A stretch of 64,000 nt of DNA from Rhyacophila brunnea (Eukaryota; Arthropoda; Insecta; Trichoptera; Rhyacophilidae): the NCBI GenBank assembly GCA_022495005.1, contig JAGYXB010000665.1, positions 310,001 to 374,000 of the forward strand, read 5' to 3'. Each line of letters opens with the position of its first letter. Position 1 is the first letter of the stretch. The notes under the pieces were generated by a model that searched no databases, was not told where the DNA came from, and saw only the letters and a program-made list of their open reading frames with translations. Positions 12,995 through 25,860 of the stretch are shown piece after piece. Made by a program: the position numbers and the translations under genes.

Positions 12995-13370
12995 TTAAGC
13001 GTCAATTACATTGAGCTACTTTACGAGCTGTTTGTTGGCGAATTTAATAGCGGGCGATTCAGCTACTGCGATTATGATGATGACACACAAAACTTTTCAT
13101 TCGCGGAGAAGCCACAAGCCAGCGACTATTTTGACAGAACATAGTTCGTTTTTTTACCGGGAGGTTGCTACTACGCTCTACTGCGCAGACGCAGTAGGCC
13201 CACACGCCGGCGTGTTGCGTGTAAAGTTGACCAGCTTTCAACTTTTCTCGGTAGAGTGTTCACAATTTGCTTGTTAGCTTGTTCGATGATTACACTGGGC
13301 GACTTTACAGGCAGATTGTAAATTCGCCAACAAACAGCTCGTCAAGTAGCTCAATGTAATTGACGCTTAA
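12995..13370. mobile_element. piggyBac-like MITE flanked by TTAA
   Basis: A 368-bp element at 12999-13366 lies between two TTAA tetranucleotides (12995-12998 and 13367-13370), the target duplication of piggyBac transposases. Its 47-bp terminal inverted repeats, 12999-13045 and 13320-13366, differ at one position and begin gcgtcaattacattgagc. The interior is moderately GC-rich and has no conserved transposase motif. Overlapping open frames on both strands at 12911-13277 lie mainly within the element and are not genes. It is a non-autonomous copy that would need a transposase supplied from elsewhere. Confidence 0.85.
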
Positions 13371-13976
13371 GGAACTGAGATTATTTGAGGATTGTTCCTG
13401 AAAAATGCAAGAATTTTGAAAATGTACGCACCTTTATTTTATTTCAAAATAAACTGAAAGTAGAAGAGAAAATAAATCGATAACTTACTATATAATCGTA
13501 TGCCCATCCCCTAATTACACAAATACGTAGACGTAAAATATGGTGTCATAAAAATATCAGTTCGGCACATGACAAATTAGAGCAGCCATGAAGCCAGGGA
13601 TCAATCAGACAGTCACGACGATATTTTCTGTCGACCAAATCGCAGAGGGCAAGTGAAGAAAGGGAAAAAGTAGGTACATTTAGTGTTTTCATATATTGTT
13701 AGTAAAACATCCAAAGTAACTGTTATTTAGAAGCGGCAAATTGTTGATCTGATAAATTACGTTGGGTGTGTATTAAAATTAATACACCTGTGTATTTGTT
13801 TTTATTCATATTTAATCCCATTGTGAAAAATATTTAATATTTATAATTCATTTATAATGGCGATAAAATAATCATAAGCGGTTAGCTAAATCCAGATTAA
13901 ATTTAAATATTTCAGGAAACATGCACTGTCAGTTTTCTATCTGAAGACCTCGTGCATACAATAATTTGTCACTCAC

Positions 13977-14225
13977 GCACATTCGCCCACTGGTCTCGGC
14001 GGGAATGGATGCGTAATAGTAATCCACTTGAGTTTTCAATCCGCCCACAATCAGATTCACCGCGTCACTACTTCTCGTGGATGGGCTGCCCGGTAGGCGG
14101 GGGCGGTAGCCGGCCACTACTACAGGAAACTGCTTTTTCCGGATGCCCACGGTTTTTTTTTCTTCGACCATGACTACTTCCTTTGCCACTTTCCCCTGTT
14201 CATATTGCTTCTCGCTTGTGCATCT
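13977..14225 (-). CDS. Candidate coding exon, unrecognised protein
   Basis: The minus strand is open across the interval and ends at a strong GTGAGT donor (exon edge 13977) in phase 0. A possible upstream edge is the gaacag acceptor at 14225, also phase 0, giving 83 codons, although its pyrimidine tract is poor. Alternatively an in-frame ATG at 14171 could start translation. Third-codon-position GC is high against AT-rich flanks. The peptide starts basic and acidic (MVEEKK), then is Pro/Arg/Ser rich with a DYYYASIP segment. No domain is recognised. Its phase does not join directly to the candidate exons at 2823-4792, so membership of the same gene is unproven. Confidence 0.3.
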
Positions 14226-14635
14226 CTGTTCTAACTATATTTTTTACGACTATTGCGACATTTATGATTTTACGTAATGTTTAGGATATGTTATGTAAGA
14301 AACTCTTTATTGATATTTCATTGATTTTATTTGTCGAATTAAAACTTATTTATGTTATTTAAGTATATACATACGAATAGGTATAACATGTTTATTTTTA
14401 AAATGTTATGTTAATGATAAAATAAATATGGCAATAAAAAGAAAATCGTTCGTAACAAACTATACAATCCCATTTATGACTTTTTTTCTTATATTTCTGG
14501 TAAATTAAATTAAATTATAATTTATGATAAATTATTGAATGCACAATTTGTTTGCAGATATATTTAAACCAAGATTTAATCTCACATCTATTGATTATTA
14601 TTAACCATACTAAAGTCTAAAATAACATTGAAAAT
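14226..14635. other. Noncoding, nothing recognised
   Basis: AT-rich sequence between the candidate exon and a retroelement fragment. Confidence 0.5.
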
Positions 14636-14639
14636 GCCA

Positions 14640-14830
14640 ACATCATCACCATATTATTCTCAGCTTCTCAGCTACTGTCGAAGCCAGTCCAGTACTGCTT
14701 GAAAGCTTCTCTATGCTGATCCCAATGTAGTTTTTCGTTGCCACCTTCGTAATCTCTTGATAATCTCACCAACCCAGCGAACTGCCTTTTAGGCCTTTTT
14801 ATATTATGTTGGGTACCACTGGATTATGAG
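14640..14830 (-). mobile_element. Probable antisense RTE-type retrotransposon 3' fragment
   Basis: The interval opens with catcatcacc, which on the minus strand is a TGATG tail. It is followed by GC-richer sequence in which ctgatccca and gataatctcaccaacccagcg resemble the antisense of RTE-type reverse transcriptase C-terminal coding sequence common in insect genomes. Frames are broken and no long peptide remains. The assignment rests on tail structure and remembered sequence style, so it is tentative. Confidence 0.35.
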
Positions 14831-16720
14831 ATTTGTCCAGTGATTATCTATTCTTTCCATTATTAAAACACTTCTCGCTTCAGGGATAGTGGAAGATCAC
14901 TCTTACATATTTTTTTCAGATGTCCAAATGCATCCCGACCTAGCATTTTTTTATACATTCTTCCATGTATTCATAATATAACTACTCGTCCACATATTAC
15001 ATTTAATGTCCAAGATATATAAGTATATTATATAAATTGATATTGAGATTAATTTTAATTGTAATAGGTGATTCATTTTTGACAGATTGTATATTGTGCG
15101 TTTGTCATAGAGTTAAGACAACTTGTTCAGTTAATGTCTGATATTTAAGAGATCGTCTGTCGCTCTAGCTGTGTGAATCACTTCATTGCATAAACCACCC
15201 AGCGTTTTTTGCAGCGGTGAATCTAACCCTTAAGACCATTCTGTGAAGTGGAGGCTTTTCCAGCATAATAAATTTATCACGTCGGCATATTCGGAACATT
15301 AATTATTTTTTTCACTACATCCCTGTTGATCCTCACTATCCAAGTTCTTTACTGCGAAAGTATTATATCGTATTTTACGCTCACTATAAAACGGTTTTCT
15401 GAGGTTAAATTTGCATGCAAAAAATATCGTTTTCTATTCTTACAATTTTCACTCGACATTACAGTCAAGATTTTTTGTTATCTTACATTTCTTTGAAAAA
15501 TTAAGTAATTACTTTTTCTAAGTAGGCAATAAATTGTTTTTCTTTTATTGAGCGTTCAAACGGATGAAACAAATCGACTTTGATATTATTATAATATTTG
15601 AACTAGTTGCCTTGTTCGAATTAATTTATAAACTTTTTATTAACAGTACCAATTACAAGTTTAAGACGTTCGCAACATGTCATAAAGCATATAAAGATAA
15701 ATAAGTAACCCAATAAAGACAGTGAAATAACATATAAATACATACATACATAAATACTATAAACAGCAGTGATATTAAAATATAAATATATATAATTATA
15801 AGGAACTACACAGACTCATTTAAAAATACAGTAATTTATAATATTATATTATTGTGAAATAGATTAAATAAATATCAAGATACCTTAATTTAGAAGTCTT
15901 CATTCCTGCCTCCAATGTATACTTTATTATTTTATAGGTATATATACTTTATATTCATTTTAACCATTTATGTTGGTTTACAATTTACTACACGTGTCCT
16001 CAAACTGGGTTAATTTATATTTGTGATAAGTTTGAATTGGCATGCTTTTTGTGAGTAGTTATAACTATTAAAAGTATGAGATGACAATAATTTGTGGGTA
16101 TCTGCCTACTACCTTGAATATTAATTTAATATACATACCCACAAAATCAGCCATCTACCCATCCATATCATATCTATACTCACTAGCATACTAATGATAT
16201 ATTCGTATCTACATAGCTAGATACTCTAAATTAGAAATATAATATTTTAGGTAATCAAGTAGGTAGGTACCTAGTTATTATTTTTTCATTTAATAACATA
16301 AAACATCTGTGAAATTAGTCAGTCTCGAGGAATGATATCATGATTTTATCAATAGCAAACCAATTTACATGCATTACGTCGGTCATTTTTTACTTCAATA
16401 TCCTTTGAAACATTCTCAGAATATTGAATTGGATGTTTTAGTATTCCGTTTCAATGCCAGAAAACGTTTATCCGCCAAAAGCTTTTAAGCTTGGTTCAAA
16501 TATTGAACAGCGAGCTTTTACCGAAAAAAAATCAATGAATTGGTGGGGTACGGTATCGCGATTTTTGCGAACAAATCGAAATTGAGTGGGTTCACACTTT
16601 GGACATAAAACAAAAAAATCGAGTGCCTGGTTCAAGCATTCGACTGACACTTAACTTCAATACGAAAGATATGATACATGTTGTGTAAGTATATATATAT
16701 ATATGTAAGTATGTTCAATC
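14831..16720. other. AT-rich noncoding stretch
   Basis: No supported gene. A minus-strand frame at 16468-16650 is open for 60 codons, with peptide C..C spacing but no recognisable domain. Confidence 0.55.
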
Positions 16721-16723
16721 TTA

Positions 16724-17010
16724 TCATCAGCATCATTTCAACCACTTACCGATCCACAACCACTCCACTACCTACTATATTAAGATCCGCTAATCTCAAA
16801 CCTCTCTTTAGACAACATTGGATGTTTTGATTCGCCTAGTTATCATCTGTTCGTCGAGCGATGTTGCCTGCCCATTTACACTTCAAAGTTTTTCACGCAT
16901 TGTATTATGTCGGCCATTTTGTTTTTTTCTATTACCCATTTATTTATTTTTCGATTCGTACACATTATGCCCAACAAACATCCCTCCATATAACGTTGTG
17001 TTACTCCTCT
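16724..17010 (-). mobile_element. Possible antisense retroelement tail
   Basis: It begins catcagcatcattt and continues with the GC-richer words ccacttaccgatccacaac and gttgcctgcccatttacac. This has the same layout as the other CATCAT-started antisense retrotransposon tails in this window. The overlapping plus-strand open frames (16818-17061) carry no recognised motif. Assignment to a family is uncertain. Confidence 0.3.
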
Positions 17011-17436
17011 CATTTCATTAAATTTATATGGTTAGTATGTCAACATTTCATCATATCGTAGAACCTCGTTTATTCAGACGAATTTAGGATAAAAAATATC
17101 GGGTTAACATTAACACCGGGTACCTAATCAAAAGTATATTTTATTAATTGAACAGGCGGACATCGCCTGAGATACATCCAACATAAATTGGTCAGATTCA
17201 TAGAATTACAAAAAAAAATACTTCAAAACCATTAGGTAGGTAGATACATATTCTATTTTACTTATTATATACTCGTATTTTAAATTGTACATTTTTATTA
17301 TAATCTGACCAAACCGATGATCAAAAACAAATAAGGATAATCGAGGTTCTACTATAATTGTTTATTACATACGAAAAACATTATGGTTTATCAAACCAAT
17401 AAGACATGGTATAAAATATACGCCCATGATGATCAA

Positions 17437-17520
17437 GCAGCTTACCCGCCGGCTTATAATGTCGTGGGTCCCAGGTTGGAATCCTGGGTCTGGAAAATAC
17501 ACATATTGTTTTTCAACGTT
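17437..17520 (+). repeat. 5' fragment of the tRNA-derived SINE
   Basis: The stretch gtgggtcccaggttggaatcctgggtctgg, followed by a tacacatattgtttttcaa segment, matches the heads of the full SINE copies at 53442 and 55739. The B-box has one change (ggttggaat for ggttcgaat). The A-box side is decayed and the body after about 17520 diverges, so the copy is truncated or replaced. Confidence 0.7.
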
Positions 17521-20500
17521 AGTTTACAACAAGACCGACACCGACTATTATATTCAGGCCGTGGCTCTGAATTGTGGATAAAGATAGTAGTGCTAGTCAG
17601 TGCGGTAACTTTAAATTAAAAGTTTTTTTTTAAAACCTTTAACAATATTTTTCCTATTAAGTACCTACTTAAAATATTGTGAGTTGTGTGTTGTGTCCAA
17701 GTCTATTTCCTAGACATAAATATAATTACTCATATCAAGTTTTAAGTAAGTACTCATTCTGAGTAAACGCAGAAACTTATAATATTCATCATCAAAATGT
17801 GTTTAAACTTTTTATTAATTTTAACTCTACAACTTGCTTCTAGTTTTTTTTCTGACGCTTATCTTTTGTTTCACCAAATCAATGAGTAAAGTTCACACTT
17901 TGAATGTAGAACAATAATGAAAGATCGAGAAAAACGCGTTCTCTGGTTGGCAAAGTAAGTAAATGTGCGAAGGAAGTGAAGCAAAAACAAAAGCGTGTGC
18001 TTTACGACAGTCTGAAATTTGCCAGACGCAGTTTTGATCGTGAATATTTTTTATGGCAACTCGTTCCTTCAAGAGCCGGGCGTGTTGTCGAGCAAAAAGT
18101 GCAAACCTTGCCTTCCATTTTTTCGAATGCTATGCCAACATTTTAGAGTTCATATTTCATGTATTTTTTATTCGAAACGGTAAAAACAGTGGTTATACTG
18201 TCGATATAACGTGCATGAATTTTAGCATATGAATAATAATTAATCATAGTACTTAGATACCTACGTACGCAATGAAAAAAAAGCTTTGCGTCTTAATCTT
18301 AATAATTTACAAAATAAAAGTCAAATATGCGTCGTAAGAAAATGGAGGTTTTTCTTAACTTTTTACGCGGAATAGTACATAAGCCTCTTGCCCAACTTTC
18401 AACTTTCAGGTACTTACATTTTGTTTACTAGACTACTAGAGTACCTACATAAATGTATTGTCGACAAATAGATGGAGTGCTTATTATATACAGAAATGGT
18501 ATGAAATAATTGACAATGGTAAATGCAATCGGCATATAAATTTTTTCACTAAATGTTACACCTGGATTTGTTTGTAGTTTTCCTGTGTAATTTAGACTAG
18601 TTACACATAATAGATTTCTAATTAGTAATTAAATAAGAACTTATACCTAATGATAATCCAATCACTCGTATTTGAAAGATAGATTAAGCTTTATCGTATG
18701 CAGAATAATGTATGACTGTCTTATGACTATGTTCATTGCTGCGCAATGGAGTGGCACTTTCCACCTTCCACATTGGCCACTCAGTTTGCGCTTTTAATTT
18801 CAATAATCTCCTCATAAATACTTTAACAGCCTCCCTAGTGTTTATGTTTCGTTCCGTGGCACTTGTCTTTGAAATCTACGCTGATGCTCTTCGCGAGAGA
18901 TGATAGAACTCGTCATAAATGCATTCTGAGCTTTCTTCCGGGAGTGCCTCTTACATTTTACGCATACTATCGCGGATCTCTAGGCCGCGTAAAAAGAATA
19001 TCACGTATTTGCCATCCATCAAAAAATATAACAATCATTCCTGACTCTAAGAATTGCCATCAAATATTAGACCCATTGACTATGTTAGTAGTTTTATGCT
19101 ACTATTTATGGTACAATTACAATAGTAATGTCAATAATAAAACAAGTTTAAAAAAAACTACGTGTGGGTTATGACCCACATACTTTATCTGTGCCTTAGC
19201 GCCGCCCTTCAAAAATGTTCCGGGATTGTTTCTGGAATAACAAATGGAGTCGCTGTAAATGGCGTTCACTATAGATATATAGCATAATACATCGTCAGGT
19301 GTTTATATAGGTGGATATATAGAGCAACGTCATAAAACTTTGTTTTTCTCGCATGTCCCCAAAGAACTTCTTTTGAATTTTAAATGCTTATAGTGAATTT
19401 ACTTATTTTTACATAATATAATCAAGCAGATGAGTATAGGTACCTCTTTTATGCGCGTGTTTTGTGTTAGGCGGCAAATTTTCGCTCGTTTCGTATAAAT
19501 GAAAATAATATTTTTTGTTATCAGCTTTCGTACTTTCTGTTGAATAATGCTGCAGTATATACTACGGGGTTCCTAGTTTGATTACTTCTAATGTTACATC
19601 GGTTGAGCCTAGATTAGATTAGACCTTTCTAGATAATTTTGGTAATTAGTAGGTACGTATCTAAAAGTGCAGATTGCTAATCTCTAAATACTCTAAATGT
19701 AGGATCATGCCATCGTACGAAACGAATGTATAGCCATAGAGATTTTTTATGTTGGGCGGTAAATAATGATTGTGTTTACCTTGCTATTTTGATATGCCAT
19801 TATACTTAGGTAAGATTCGTTCGAGTATGCATTTACGAGTGTATCAAAAGTACCATCGTAGCACTGCGGTTTTTAAGTGCAACTAAAATACCTGGATACA
19901 ACCAACCCGACACAAAATAACAAAGTGGTACCTGTACATTGGTAACAGCGAGGAGAGGATTATTTTGATGTATGCTCTACGTTTCTGAGAACCACACGTG
20001 CTCTCCTGCAAAACCGCGGGCTTCGTGCTTTCATTATTATCTTTGTTGATTTTTTTGAAATTATTGTTCACTCCATTTTGTACTCTGTCTGTTTTTGTTT
20101 TGATTTTAGTCTTGCTGGAGTACGCCACTACATTAACATAAAACTAGTCTATTTTATTTCTAAAAGAACGAATCCACCTGGTCTAACTTTACTATTCAAA
20201 ATATTATCTATTATCTGTTGTAAACGTTTGTTATTCCATTGGCTGCTACCGTAGTTTATCATTTGACATCTCTAAAGTTTACTTTCCACTGAGGCTCAAA
20301 TTTAATACCTACATAAATCACGAATTCAGATTTTAGATTAACCTGACGCACACAATAATATATACTGTGAACAGTAATGTCCTTGGGCAAATTCCCGCCC
20401 TGAGCAGAATTAAAATGCAGCCCTTCCCATTTTTTATTTAAAACTGTTTTTTTTTATTATTACAAAATACCTACTACACCCAAATACCTACTATTTAAGT

Positions 20501-23395
20501 CGAAGTAACTTTTTAGTAGGTATACCATTAAATTACATTGACTGGCAGAGAAGTGTGATGAAAATTCTCCGTTACGAAAAATACCACCATGACGTGTCTA
20601 ACCTGTTCAGCATTACAATTCTCAGAATTGGCTTAAATTGTAAGGCAAACTTTTTTGTAGCATCTTTCTACAGAAACACCACGTTTGTTTATCTAATTTG
20701 ATCTGAGGCTATATCCTTTCCTTGTTTTATTTACAGCCCTTAGTTAGAATGTGCTGCCTCTAAACATTGCATGACCTGCCTAGGGGCTATTTATTTTATA
20801 CACAATTATCTTTGCCAATAATTATGACACTTCTCTAGCGTAATTTGAATGTTCTCCGATTATAACGTATGTAAATACATTACACAATTTGATTGAAATT
20901 TCGTTCGTTAACATTAAAATTACGTATTTATGTAAGCATAATGAAAGGCAATAATATGTAGTTGCAACCTTGTCACCAATTTCATTTCAGCCCGTCAGAT
21001 TTTGTATTTTAACGACATTTTTTTATTGTTGTTATTAATAATAAAATTTAATTTCAGTTTTATAGTATTTGAAACTTTACTGCTACCATTCACCGTTTTC
21101 TTTGTCTCGAGATTTGAAAGGTTTTTGAGCGTACTTTTGCAACACTCTTAACAAAATGCTATAAAATGTATTAAATTATGTCAGGTTACTTATTTATATT
21201 AATCTATAAATGTTAGGTAGGTACATTATTTTTTATTAGTAAGTAGCTAAATTATTTTTTTAGTATACGAGTAAGTTACACAATTTTGTTGAAAATGGCG
21301 TAGCATTTTGCTGACAAGTTACGAGTATCTGGTTCAATTTCCCGTGCTATTTTTAATGGGCCATCTGCCATATCAGGTGTTACATTGGCATATGCAGAAG
21401 TGCATCTCAAGTTGCATCGCCTTGCACATTTTCTGTATCGACGGCGTGTTTTTTTGCACATTTGATGATACGCTCACTTAAATCTACTCGTGAAGTTTTT
21501 TATACACACAGTTAACCTTTTTATCCATTAACTCTCAAATAACGAATTGTGTATTTTTTTATAAACCATATAAGGATTATACCAAAATGTTTATCTGGCT
21601 AACGCTGACTATAATATGATGGAACACCGATTGTGTAACACTAAATTGAGGTATCCATTGACGACAGTATAAACTTTGTTTGATAAGTAAAAAATACTGT
21701 CAAGAAATCTATGAAAGCAGTAATATTTATTTGTAAATGTTATTGTTATTACGATAGGTAACTACATGACATATACTCATATACAAACAGTGAACAGCAT
21801 CGACAAGAATACTCAGGTGGAAAGAGCACGGTCCCGTTGAATCGATTGAGTAAATGTGAACGTGTTGGGGGTGCTTATTGTGGAGACTGTTGAAGATCTA
21901 GGAGAATGGAGGCCTAGGCTGGATTTGAACTGTATCGAAATTGTTAGAAGAAAAAGTTACTTGAGCACACTTATGTAGCTTCAAAATATGCCGTATAAAA
22001 TGTCTCTAAAAACTAGTTTCAACTTAAAGCAAAAGCCTTTGAAGATAGTTTGATGGTTTCTTATGCATTCTTCAGAATAATTTTATAAGTATCAAGTCAC
22101 TTACCGCATTTTAAATGGATCTTTGCAATGATACAACAAAGGTCAAATAAAAGTGTATAACTCTGTTTTAGTCTTTCAATTTTAGTTTTATAGTACCTAC
22201 CTAGTTTTATTTTTAGTTTTATTCTCGACTCGCCATTCTCTGCGAACAATATTATTTTTCTTAATCTAACTTAACAGCCTCTCGTAAACAATTCAAGATG
22301 TTTTTAGTTTTTCTTTCAGCTGAGTTGAGGTTGACTTTTATGATGTTTTACGAAATTATTCGAAACAAAAGATTGTTGGCTACATTTTCGAAATATTTAC
22401 GTTTAACCTTCCGTTGATTAACAAGTTACATTGTTTGATTATTATTATGAAAAAGTTTTTTCTTCTACTCGGCCTGTTTAAACTTTAAACATTCTTTGGA
22501 GGATTCTTCTTTTTTTTCAATTAAGGAATGATATAATGGTTAGTATAATATACTTCTATAGGAACGTAGAAACATCCAGCAACGAAATTACACGACTTGC
22601 GGTTCAACATTGTAATTATAATCAGTTTAATAAAATTACTATTTTACATTTTGTAAAATATATTCTATTAAGTATGTGCTAGCTTAATTCATTAATGTTA
22701 CGGAATTCTCGATAATACGCATCTACTGCTGCTATTCTGACAGAATGTAGATAACCATCTTGGGTTTATAAATCAATTTACATTTATGTTAAGTCTGTCT
22801 GCAAAGTATTTCTTTAAACAAATCATTAGTTGTATATTATAATTCCTAATAAACATGAATATTATGTTATAACTTATTTGTACATATCTACTCATTATGG
22901 ATCTTCATCCTGTCCAAGCATATTGTATTCCACTTAGACCTGTGTGTTGTATTGCCACGTATTTCTGCAAGGATGAACTGTTTTTAATTTGGCATAACTT
23001 TCGGACGTTTTATATTTCTTGGTTTACACTGAATGACTATATTTTTTCAGTGATTGCTTGTTTTTCGAGGTCTGTGTCCTAGCCATTTTCATTTTATATT
23101 TTTAGAAAACTATTACTTCACATATCCTTCCCTATCCAATTTGTATGTTTTATATAGGTATCATATAAAATGAAAAATTGCTTGCTTAATGAATTTGTAT
23201 TAACCATGAAATACATAAACCTAATCTGTTCTGCTGTGTTACTCTATTAATTAATGAATGTTTTAAATATGCAAACGTTTTTGATATCGTTATTTATTTA
23301 ATAACGAATATCAAAGTATATATTATAATCTCCGCTGGCAGCACTATAATATTAAAACAGCCGTTCCCACGTCTAGTCGACTGTCAATCAAACTC
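17521..23395. other. AT-rich noncoding stretch
   Basis: No element or gene could be supported in nearly 6 kb. Open frames at 18863-19174, 19883-20128, 21276-21461 and 22897-23082 show no domain. The 18863 frame has no ATG at its start, and the 19883 frame is a Lys/Asn-rich product of AT-rich DNA. Confidence 0.55.
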
Positions 23396-23589
23396 AATGG
23401 TGTTTATAGCGACATTACAATATAATGAAGTTAGATTTCTTCTCTTTACGACCTCAAGGTTAAGCCGCGATGATCATCGATCACCAGTCACAGTGGTCAA
23501 TCTCCAAAATGGTACAAAATCTGTATATTATAATAATCTTATAATGTTCTCAAACAGTGACAGGTCCACGGTATCGCAGCGCCACCTAC

Positions 23590-23675
23590 CTTCGCAGTTA
23601 ATAAGCCGAGCCATTTATCATCCTGGCCAAGCTCGACACTTCATCCGTTGGGTCGCCCAGAGTCACTGTGATCTC
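23590..23675 (-). other. Short GC3-rich minus-strand frame beside a good donor
   Basis: Read on the minus strand, about 25 codons end at a TAA (23598-23600) with marked GC bias at the third position. The sequence continues to an aag/gtaggt donor-like site at 23590. It looks like a coding fragment or the end of a decayed element. The overlapping plus-strand frame 23397-23759 (120 codons) is more likely its shadow. Confidence 0.2.
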
Positions 23676-23838
23676 AGCTTTATGTTGTGTATAACCCAAC
23701 TAGTACCTATATATATGTACAACAGAGATAGCAAACCGTTTATACATATATTTTTTTAAATGTAATACATAGGGAAATTGCTTAATTTTACGATGACTTG
23801 TATCCGTATAGAAGAGGCATGTCCAACACGTCCATCTC

Positions 23839-23846
23839 ACCATAGG
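23839..23846. repeat. 8-bp target-site duplication, left copy
   Basis: accatagg directly precedes the outer hAT element and is repeated exactly at 25988-25995. Confidence 0.9.
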
Positions 23847-24499
23847 CAGTAGCGCACCCAGGGGGGGGGGCTAGGGGGCCTTGCCCCCCCCCCAAAATAT
23901 GAAAATCATCAGAATGATTTTACATATTGAAATCGAAAGCCAATAAACTATACCTTGGGCTTAGACAAACAACACGGCAAAAAATGATTTGTAATTCTCC
24001 AGCACCCTTTTTAGTAATATTTCTTAGATTTTAATTTCTAATACAAAAATTTCGAAACACTAATGTCAGGTTTTTTTAGAAACCCGTTCCCTAATGAAAT
24101 TCTCGGTGTCCACCCGAATTCCGGAGTGGTATAGGTCATGGCTGGGGAGGGTTGACAGGTCTAGCCTGGGGGCCCGGGCTGTGGGGGGCCCGGCGTGTCG
24201 GGTTGACCAGATAAGTGAGATAAACACATATCATAAATTAGCTTTAATAGTAAAAAAAGTCGCCTGCGGCGCTATTATATTTCATAACTATGAACATTTT
24301 AATTTATATAAATGTCCAATATATTTTCTGATTATTATGTGTCGACAGCTCCATTATTAAAGTAGATGACGTACTGAAAATCGCCAATAATTCACTGTAT
24401 AAGTACCCTCAATTTGAACTAAAACACAATTTGAAAAACGTTAATGTAGTGTTTCACACTGCCTTTAATCTAAGCGGTGGATAGGGGGCCCGTCAAATA

Positions 24500-24507
24500 C
24501 CCTAGCC
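24500..24507. repeat. 8-bp target-site duplication of the inner hAT
   Basis: ccctagcc at 24500-24507 is repeated exactly at 25451-25458. Confidence 0.9.
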
Positions 24508-25450
24508 CAGTGGTCGGCAAACTCATTAGTCAATAGAGCCAAATATCAACAGTACAACGATTGAGATTTATTTTGAGAGCCAAATTTCTGAAACTTAAAT
24601 TATATACGTAGGTAGTTTAGTTAAAGTCCTAATTAAATTATAGGTAGGTACACTGAATAAAACTGAATATCATACGTAATAATGATCTTATTTATTAATA
24701 AAAATTAAATTGTAAGTAAGGTATCCATACAATTGAATCATGACAATGACTGACAATTTCAATGTGAATAATGGCCTTGCATCTCCTTGTAAAGTTTGGG
24801 TAAGTCAGGTTCGTATGTTGATGATTTAATTTTAAGCACGATTCCAGGTTCTCATCAATAAATCGATTTCTCAATTTACTCTTGATTTCTTCTCTTGGAA
24901 ATCTTTTTACTAACCACAAAACTTGCAATATTAACATTGTTGAAAGATTTTATTCAGTACCTAATTAAATACAGAACTTTATTTTTCTTGACTCTTCTCC
25001 TCAGCTGCTTTCTTCCTTGCATCATCGACAGAATATTTAGCGCAAAATTACTAGTTTTTAGCTGTAGTATCTCTCTAAATTTGAATGCGTCAATTTTTCC
25101 CGACACATAAATACAGGTCGGGAAGCCATTTAAGTTTTGAATAAACGCGAAGTCTCGGTCTACTCAACATTACATTTACGGTTATCCTCTTCCATTTTCT
25201 TTGCTTCTTCTTTGTATTGTACGACAACATCTTCTTGGCTACGCTTCTAGGCGCTGTTGTCTACTTAATGGGAGGAGCTTGTTAGTTTATAATGGAATTG
25301 CAGGTAAAAATGGGCGGAGCATGTTAGTTCACGGCTTAAACACGTAGTCAAAAAGATGTTGTCTTACTATAGCCATGTCAAATATGACAGAGAGCATCTG
25401 TGGCAGAGCCGCACTCAAAGGGCCAAAGAGCCGCAGTTTGCCAACCACTG
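24508..25450 (-). mobile_element. hAT-superfamily element (inner), transposase relic
   Basis: The 943-bp insertion begins cagtggtcggcaaact and ends with the complement of cagtggttggcaaact, 15 of 16 matching, between perfect 8-bp duplications ccctagcc. It sits inside the older hAT element at 23847-25987. On the minus strand it keeps the C-terminal part of an hAT transposase (24759 to about 25125), so it is an internally deleted derivative of an autonomous element rather than a pure MITE. Frameshifts and substitutions make it inactive. Confidence 0.92.
24759..25125 (-). pseudogene. hAT transposase C-terminal remnant
   Basis: The minus strand encodes KSKLRNRFIDENLESCL and then, after a single-base frameshift near 24820, TYEPDLPKLYKEMQ with a stop at 24759-24761. 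This KSKLRNRLTDENLESCL-type block is the conserved C-terminal dimerisation end of hAT transposases of the ZBED5 / GTF2IRD2-like / SCAND3-like group, where it follows the last catalytic residue. Upstream, about 25000-25125, a further eroded part (KIDAFKF) may be the linker region. The DNA-binding BED finger and most of the RNase H-like core are missing. It cannot encode active transposase. Family assignment is by recalled motif and not by a search. Confidence 0.8.
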
Positions 25451-25828
25451 CCCTAGCCTGAGGGCCCGTTTCAGGATGTGGGGGCCATGGTGTAGGTACA
25501 CCGAGTGCAATAGACAAAAGACCGATAAACGAGATATAAGGCTGTGTTGTATTGAGTACGTTGTGTATAATTTAAAGGCAATAATACTTTTTTGTCCATT
25601 TTCAATTAATATGTTGGAACCTAAATATTAAAATACCAAAAATCTGCAACATTCTGCGAAAAGAACGACTACACCCACTACGGTGGTGGTGTAAATCAAA
25701 GGAACATTTTTTTCGGTGGAATTCGGAATAAATATTGTATTGTTGTTTTAATTTAATAAAACGTATTTTTTTTTTAGTACTTATTCCACTTTTATTAAAT
25801 AGATTAGGACCGGTTTCGTCCGCCTCAG

Positions 25829-25860
25829 AGGGACATTTTCAACTAGTTGAAAATGTCCCT
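25829..25860. repeat. 32-bp perfect palindrome
   Basis: agggacattttcaact followed immediately by its exact complement, with no spacer. It lies near the right end of the outer hAT element. The half-site gacattttcaac recurs, with one change, in the foldback at 61301-61347. Confidence 0.95.

Noticed and set aside
12911..13277. Frames on both strands around 13000-13277
   Set aside because: They lie mainly inside the TTAA-flanked MITE and include its terminal repeat.
18863..19174. 103-codon plus-strand frame
   Set aside because: Its start is not an ATG, its third positions are not enriched in GC, and no motif is seen.
19883..20128. Lys/Asn-rich 81-codon minus-strand frame
   Set aside because: Its composition follows AT-rich DNA, its start is not an ATG, and there is no clear donor.
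23397..23759. 120-codon plus-strand frame
   Set aside because: No recognisable motif, and the opposite strand has stronger third-position bias in the same interval.
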